Below are positions 28,665 through 32,223 of a DNA stretch of 32,223 bases, one piece after another. The stretch lies in contig WHTA01000016.1 of the NCBI GenBank assembly GCA_009379825.1, positions 1 to 32,223 on the forward strand, written 5' to 3'. The stretch comes from Streptosporangiales bacterium. Lineage in GTDB: Bacteria; Actinomycetota; Actinomycetes; Streptosporangiales; WHST01. The notes below the pieces were generated by a model that ran no database searches, had not been told where the DNA came from, and saw only the letters and a program-made list of their open reading frames with translations. The translations under genes and the position numbers were made by a program. Each line of letters starts with the position of its first letter. Within the stretch, counting starts at the first letter, position 1.

Positions 28665-29945
28665 ATGTCCGCTCCTCGACCTGCCGCCCAGCCCAGGAAG
28701 GCGGTCTTCTTCGCCGCGTTCGCCTCGGTCGCCGGGTGGGCGTTCGACCTCTTCGACCTGTTCATCCTGCTGTACGTCGCCAGCACCGTCGGCAAGCTGA
28801 TCTTCTCGGCGTCCAGCCCGACCCTGAGCCTGGTCGCGGTCTACGCCTCGTTCGCGGTGAGCGTGCTGATGCGTCCCGCGGGTGCCGCCATCTTCGGTGG
28901 CGTCGCGGACAAGCACGGCCGGAAGAAGACCATGGTGATCGTGCTCGCCGGCGTGGGCCTGTCCACGGCCGCGATGGGGGCCGTGCCGACGTGCGCCACC
29001 GCCGGCCTGGTCGCCCCGTTGATCTTCCTGCTGCTCCGGCTGGTGCAGGGCGTGTTCGTCGGCGGTGTCGTCGCTGCCACGCACACCCTCGGCACGGAGA
29101 GCATCGGACCGCGCTGGCGCGGCCTGCTCTCCGGACTGATCGGCGGCGGTGGCGCCGGCTTCGGCGCCGCGCTGGCCAGCGGTCTGTTCATCGCCGTGAG
29201 CCAGGTGTTCCCCGGCGCGCAGTTCGACGTGTGGGGCTGGCGGGTGATGTTCTTCGCCGGCCTGGCGGCCGCGATCCTCAGCTACCTGGTGCTGCGCGGT
29301 GTGGAGGAGTCACCGCTGTGGCGGGCGCAGCAGCAGGCCGGACCGCCGCCGAAGGTGCGGCTGGTCGACCTGGTCCGACGTGGCCGGGCACCGCTGTTCG
29401 TGCTGAACGTGGTGCTGGTGGCCGGTGCGGCGTCGCAGTACTACCTGACGTCCGGGTACCTGCCGACGCTGCTCGGTGAGATCACGGAGGTGCCGCAGGG
29501 CGCGCAGGGCCCGATCCTGCTGGCGTCCAGCATGGGCGTGGTCGTGGCGTGTATCGCGGCCGGCGAGCTCAGCGAGCACATCGGCCGCAGGCGGACGATG
29601 CTGCTCATCGGCGCGGTCAACCTGGTCGCGCTGCCGACGCTCGCCTGGGTGTTGGCCCATGCGGACCCTGGCAACACTGGTCTGGTGCTCGCGTACTCGA
29701 TGGCGATCGGGTTCTTCGCCAACGCCGCGTACGCGCCGGTGCTGGTGTTCCTCAACGAGCGCTACCCGACCGCCTTGCGGTCGCGGGGCACCGCGGTCAG
29801 CTGGAACACCGGGTTCATGATCGGCGGCCTGATGCCGACGTTCGTGAACCTGGTCAGCCCGGAGACCCGCGGTGCCATGGAACGCGAGCACGCCGACGCC
29901 GAGGAGCAGGCGCAACCGGCAACCGTCCAGGGAGGAACGCGATGA
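28665..29945 (+). CDS. MFS transporter, MHS-like, apparently lacking its last span (426 aa)
   Basis: MFS fold with FGGVADKHGRKKTMVIVLAG after the second span, RLVQGVFVGGVVAATHTLGT and LSEHIGRRRTMLLIG. Near the end, SWNTGFMIGGLMPTFVNLVS runs straight into PETRGAMEREHADAEEQAQ. In relatives about 25-30 mostly hydrophobic residues (the twelfth span) come between these two parts, so an in-frame deletion is likely. Function may be impaired or the topology altered. ATG at 28665 has GGAGGT upstream. Its stop overlaps the next start (ATGA). Confidence 0.8.
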   Translation: MSAPRPAAQPRKAVFFAAFASVAGWAFDLFDLFILLYVASTVGKLIFSASSPTLSLVAVYASFAVSVLMRPAGAAIFGGVADKHGRKKTMVIVLAGVGLSTAAMGAVPTCATAGLVAPLIFLLLRLVQGVFVGGVVAATHTLGTESIGPRWRGLLSGLIGGGGAGFGAALASGLFIAVSQVFPGAQFDVWGWRVMFFAGLAAAILSYLVLRGVEESPLWRAQQQAGPPPKVRLVDLVRRGRAPLFVLNVVLVAGAASQYYLTSGYLPTLLGEITEVPQGAQGPILLASSMGVVVACIAAGELSEHIGRRRTMLLIGAVNLVALPTLAWVLAHADPGNTGLVLAYSMAIGFFANAAYAPVLVFLNERYPTALRSRGTAVSWNTGFMIGGLMPTFVNLVSPETRGAMEREHADAEEQAQPATVQGGTR

Positions 29946-30718
29946 CCACAGCGACCATGCAGGGCCGGGTGGTGCTGCTCACCGGTGCCACCGGCGACAT
30001 CGGGGCGACGTACGTGCGGGAGCTGGTCGCCGCGGGCGCGGCCGTCGTCGTCGCCGACCTGCCGCAGCTGGCGGCCGAGGGCGAGCAGGCGGTCGAGCAG
30101 GCGGTCGCGGACGGCGTGGGGCAGGCGGTCTTCGCCCCGTGCGACATCACCGACCAGGACGCCGTGGATGCAGCGGTGGCCACGGCCGTGGACCGGTTCG
30201 GTCGGCTGGACGCGGTGGTGAACAACGCGGCCATCTACCGCACCATCGGCGCGAAGCGCCCGCTGACCGAGCTCACCGCCGCCGACTGGGACACCATGCT
30301 CACGGTGAACGTGCGGGGCACCTGGCAGGTCATCAAGGCCGCGGTGCCCGCGCTGCGGGCCCGTGGCGGCGGCAGGATCGTGAACGTGGCCTCGGTGGTC
30401 ACCCGCACCGGCGCCGCCGGCTTCGCGCACTACGTCGCGTCGAAGGGCGCGGTCGAAGGGCTCACCAGGGCCGCGGCGCGCGAGCTCGGCCAGTACGGGA
30501 TCGGCGTGAACGCGGTGTCGCCCGGCCTCGTCGACGACGCCGCGACGCGGGCGATCAACGACGCCGCGTACCTGGACAAGATGGCGCAGACCCGTTGCCT
30601 GGCACGGGGAATGACACCCGACGACCTGGTGGGTGCCGTGCTCTGGCTGGCCGGGCCGCACAGCAGCTTCGTCACCGGTCAGACCCTCGTGGTCGACGGC
30701 GGCGGAGTGTTCGTATGA
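29942..30718 (+). CDS. Short-chain dehydrogenase/reductase (258 aa)
   Basis: Classical SDR: VVLLTGATGDIGATYVRELV, NNAA (DAVVNNAAIYRT), serine in NVASVVTRTG, YVASK (YxxxK) and the end SSFVTGQTLVVDGGGVFV. The cofactor is probably NAD(H), since an acidic residue follows the second strand (VVVADLPQ). Likely oxidises an alcohol to the aldehyde or ketone handled by the next gene. AGGGAGGAACG precedes the ATG, which overlaps the MFS stop; its own stop overlaps the dehydrogenase start. Confidence 0.88.
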   Translation: MTTATMQGRVVLLTGATGDIGATYVRELVAAGAAVVVADLPQLAAEGEQAVEQAVADGVGQAVFAPCDITDQDAVDAAVATAVDRFGRLDAVVNNAAIYRTIGAKRPLTELTAADWDTMLTVNVRGTWQVIKAAVPALRARGGGRIVNVASVVTRTGAAGFAHYVASKGAVEGLTRAAARELGQYGIGVNAVSPGLVDDAATRAINDAAYLDKMAQTRCLARGMTPDDLVGAVLWLAGPHSSFVTGQTLVVDGGGVFV

Positions 30719-32121
30719 CGGCAGGGTGGCCGGTGCTGCAGGACGCGGCACCCGTCGACCCGACCTCGCTGCGGCCGCTTGAGACGGTTGCCGCTACGAC
30801 GCCGGCGGAGCTGGACGAGGCGGCGAAGGCGGCCGCCGGCGGGCAGCGCGGCGACTGGCCGGTGGACGCGAAGCGTCGGCAGGCGGTGCTGTGGCGCTGG
30901 GCGAACCTACTCGGCGAGCACGCCGACGAGCTGGCCCTGGCGCTCGTCAGGGAGAGCGGGAAACCCGTCCGCGAGGCGCGGACCGAGGTCGCGGGCGCGG
31001 TCGAGGCGCTGCGCTACAACGCCGGACTGGCCAGGTGGATGGGTGGCCGCGCCGGTACGTTGCCGGACGGCTCGCAGGCGCACCTGGTGCGGGAGCCAGT
31101 GGGCGTGACGGCGTTCATCGTGCCGTGGAACTGGCCGGTGCTGCTGCTGTTCCGCGATCTCGCACCCGCGCTCGCCGCGGGTGTCACGGCCGTGGTGAAA
31201 CCCGCGCCGCAGACGACGTTGGTCACCCGGCGGGTGATCGAGATCGGCCGGGCGGCCGGCGCCGACGCGGACGTCGTTCAGCTCGTGGTCGGCGACGCGG
31301 CGGTGGGCGAGGCGCTTGTGACGCACCCCGAGGTGCGTGCGGTCGCGTTCACCGGTTCGACGGCCGTCGGGGCCGCCATCAGGCGGGCGGCGGCCGGTGA
31401 CATGACGCGCGCCCTGTTGGAGCTCGGCGGCAAGGCGAGCATGGTGGTGTTCGCCGACGCGGACGTGGAACGCGCGGCCGAGGCCGCCGCGCGGGCGTCG
31501 GTCATCACCACCGGGCAGATGTGCATGGCCTGCACCAGGTTGCTCGTGCAGCGCCCGGCGGTCGAGCGCGCAAAGGACCGCGTGGTGGACGTCCTGCGGT
31601 CGCTGCGGGTCGGCGATCCAGGCAGCGAGAGCACCGACGCCGGGCCGCTGATCTCCGCGAGCGCCGCCGACCGGTTCGTCGGCTTCGCCGACCAGGCGCG
31701 GCGCGAGGGCACGTTGCTGACCGGCGGCGAACGCGCCGCGGCGGACGGGCTGCCCGGCCACTTCGTCACGCCCGCGGCGGCGACCGGCGTCCCCGTCGTC
31801 TCGCCGCTCGTGCAGGAGGACCTGTTCGGCCCGCTGCTGTTGATCGAGCCGTTCGGCGGCGAGCCGGACGCGGTCGCGGCGGCCAACGCCACGCCTTACG
31901 GCCTGGCCGCCTCGGTGTGGACGGCGGACGGTTCGCGGGCGTGGCGGGTCGCGCGAGCGCTTCGAGCTGGCACGGTATGGGTGAACGGTTATAACCGCTC
32001 CTACCCGGAGATGCCGAGCGGCGGCTACGGGTCGTCCGGCATCGGCCGTACCCGCGGGGTGGAGGGACTGGAGCAGTTCACCGAGCTCAAGCATGTCCAC
32101 TTCGATGTCGAGGAGCGATGA
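30715..32121 (+). CDS. Aldehyde dehydrogenase (468 aa)
   Basis: NAD(P)-dependent aldehyde dehydrogenase with all key residues: N139 (VPWNWPV), K162 (VVKPAPQT), E236 (LLELGGKAS) and the catalytic C270 (TTGQMCMACTR), plus the C-terminal MPSGGYGSSGIGRTRGVEGL. It resembles the aromatic (benzaldehyde/vanillin-type) branch. It would oxidise an aldehyde to a carboxylic acid, which the following UbiD-type enzyme could decarboxylate. ATG at 30715 overlaps the SDR stop (ATGA). Confidence 0.9.
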   Translation: MTAGWPVLQDAAPVDPTSLRPLETVAATTPAELDEAAKAAAGGQRGDWPVDAKRRQAVLWRWANLLGEHADELALALVRESGKPVREARTEVAGAVEALRYNAGLARWMGGRAGTLPDGSQAHLVREPVGVTAFIVPWNWPVLLLFRDLAPALAAGVTAVVKPAPQTTLVTRRVIEIGRAAGADADVVQLVVGDAAVGEALVTHPEVRAVAFTGSTAVGAAIRRAAAGDMTRALLELGGKASMVVFADADVERAAEAAARASVITTGQMCMACTRLLVQRPAVERAKDRVVDVLRSLRVGDPGSESTDAGPLISASAADRFVGFADQARREGTLLTGGERAAADGLPGHFVTPAAATGVPVVSPLVQEDLFGPLLLIEPFGGEPDAVAAANATPYGLAASVWTADGSRAWRVARALRAGTVWVNGYNRSYPEMPSGGYGSSGIGRTRGVEGLEQFTELKHVHFDVEER

Positions 32122-32223
32122 TGGCCGAGATCTGGCCGGCGGCAGCCGACCTGCGTGGCTGGTTGGGGCTGCTCGCCGAGCGCGGCGAGCTGCGTCGGCT
32201 GGGCAGCGAGATCGACCCGGAGT
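32121..32223 (+). CDS. UbiD-family decarboxylase, N-terminal part (cut by window edge)
   Basis: The 34 visible residues include DLRGWLGLLAERGELRRLGS then EIDPE, the N-terminal signature of UbiD-type (de)carboxylases, which use prenylated FMN to decarboxylate aromatic or alpha,beta-unsaturated acids. The start is ATG 32121 (GAGGAG at suitable spacing), with ATG 32118 possible; it overlaps the aldehyde dehydrogenase stop. The prenyl-FMN maker UbiX is not in view. The rest lies beyond 32223. Confidence 0.75.
   Translation, partial: MAEIWPAAADLRGWLGLLAERGELRRLGSEIDPE

Noticed and set aside
29872-32121. 749-codon plus-strand frame fusing SDR region to aldehyde dehydrogenase
   Set aside because: Its first 280 codons are an out-of-frame reading of the SDR gene; the true dehydrogenase start is ATG 30715 with stop-start overlap.
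1-32223. CRISPR arrays, rRNA genes, insertion sequences
   Set aside because: No regularly spaced direct repeats, rRNA-like sequence or transposase was seen anywhere in the window.

Overview
The window is high-GC actinobacterial chromosome. The signs are GTG/ATG starts with purine-rich ribosome binding sites, F420-type LLM oxidoreductases, an actinobacterial gas vesicle cluster, a stand-alone LigD-type polymerase, DUF2795, and promoters that look leaderless. The genus cannot be fixed from sequence alone.

Left part (1-4.5 kb): an accessory junction. The intact 3' half of a tRNA-Thr(TGT), without its 5' half, sits at 525-569 and looks like an attachment-site scar of a tRNA-targeting integrative element. 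Next come a frameshifted chimeric arginase-like pseudogene, a small membrane ORF, an SRPBCC-ArsR-DinB operon behind two near-identical 20-bp palindromes, a PPOX-fold protein, a small membrane protein, and a decayed molybdenum hydroxylase (xanthine dehydrogenase family) remnant.

Middle-left (4.5-11.7 kb): a tightly coupled gas vesicle operon (gvpA-F-G-O-J-S-L-K-F), probably read from a SigB/SigF-type stress promoter. A stand-alone LigD-type primase-polymerase follows it directly. On the other strand lie a decayed udgX fused to the tail of an LLM oxidoreductase gene, and a small operon (DUF2795, zinc-ribbon protein, hemerythrin) that has its own SigB/SigF-type promoter with the same 15-base spacer.

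Middle (11.7-21.8 kb): a catabolic region. A single-polypeptide tandem TetR regulator is followed by genes for a plausible sequence: Baeyer-Villiger monooxygenase (ketone to ester), HSL-type esterase, acyl-CoA ligase, thiolase and an MFS importer. The two divergent promoters of this block share a 24-bp, strongly conserved, asymmetric motif. An aldo/keto reductase and an F420-type LLM oxidoreductase follow, each with a MerR-type long-spacer promoter placed so that the mRNA would be leaderless.

Right part (21.9-32.2 kb): a second catabolic region. A LuxR-type HTH is fused to an amide/branched-chain-type periplasmic binding domain and is probably a cytoplasmic one-component sensor. Facing it is a five-gene operon on the minus strand (SDR, MFS, C45-type amidase/acyltransferase, polysaccharide-deacetylase-fold hydrolase, SDR). 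Divergent from that operon is MFS-SDR-aldehyde dehydrogenase-UbiD (cut by the window edge). The divergent promoter carries a near-perfect 20-bp palindrome beside a consensus promoter. The enzymes suggest breakdown of an amide-linked, possibly aromatic, compound; the substrate is inference.
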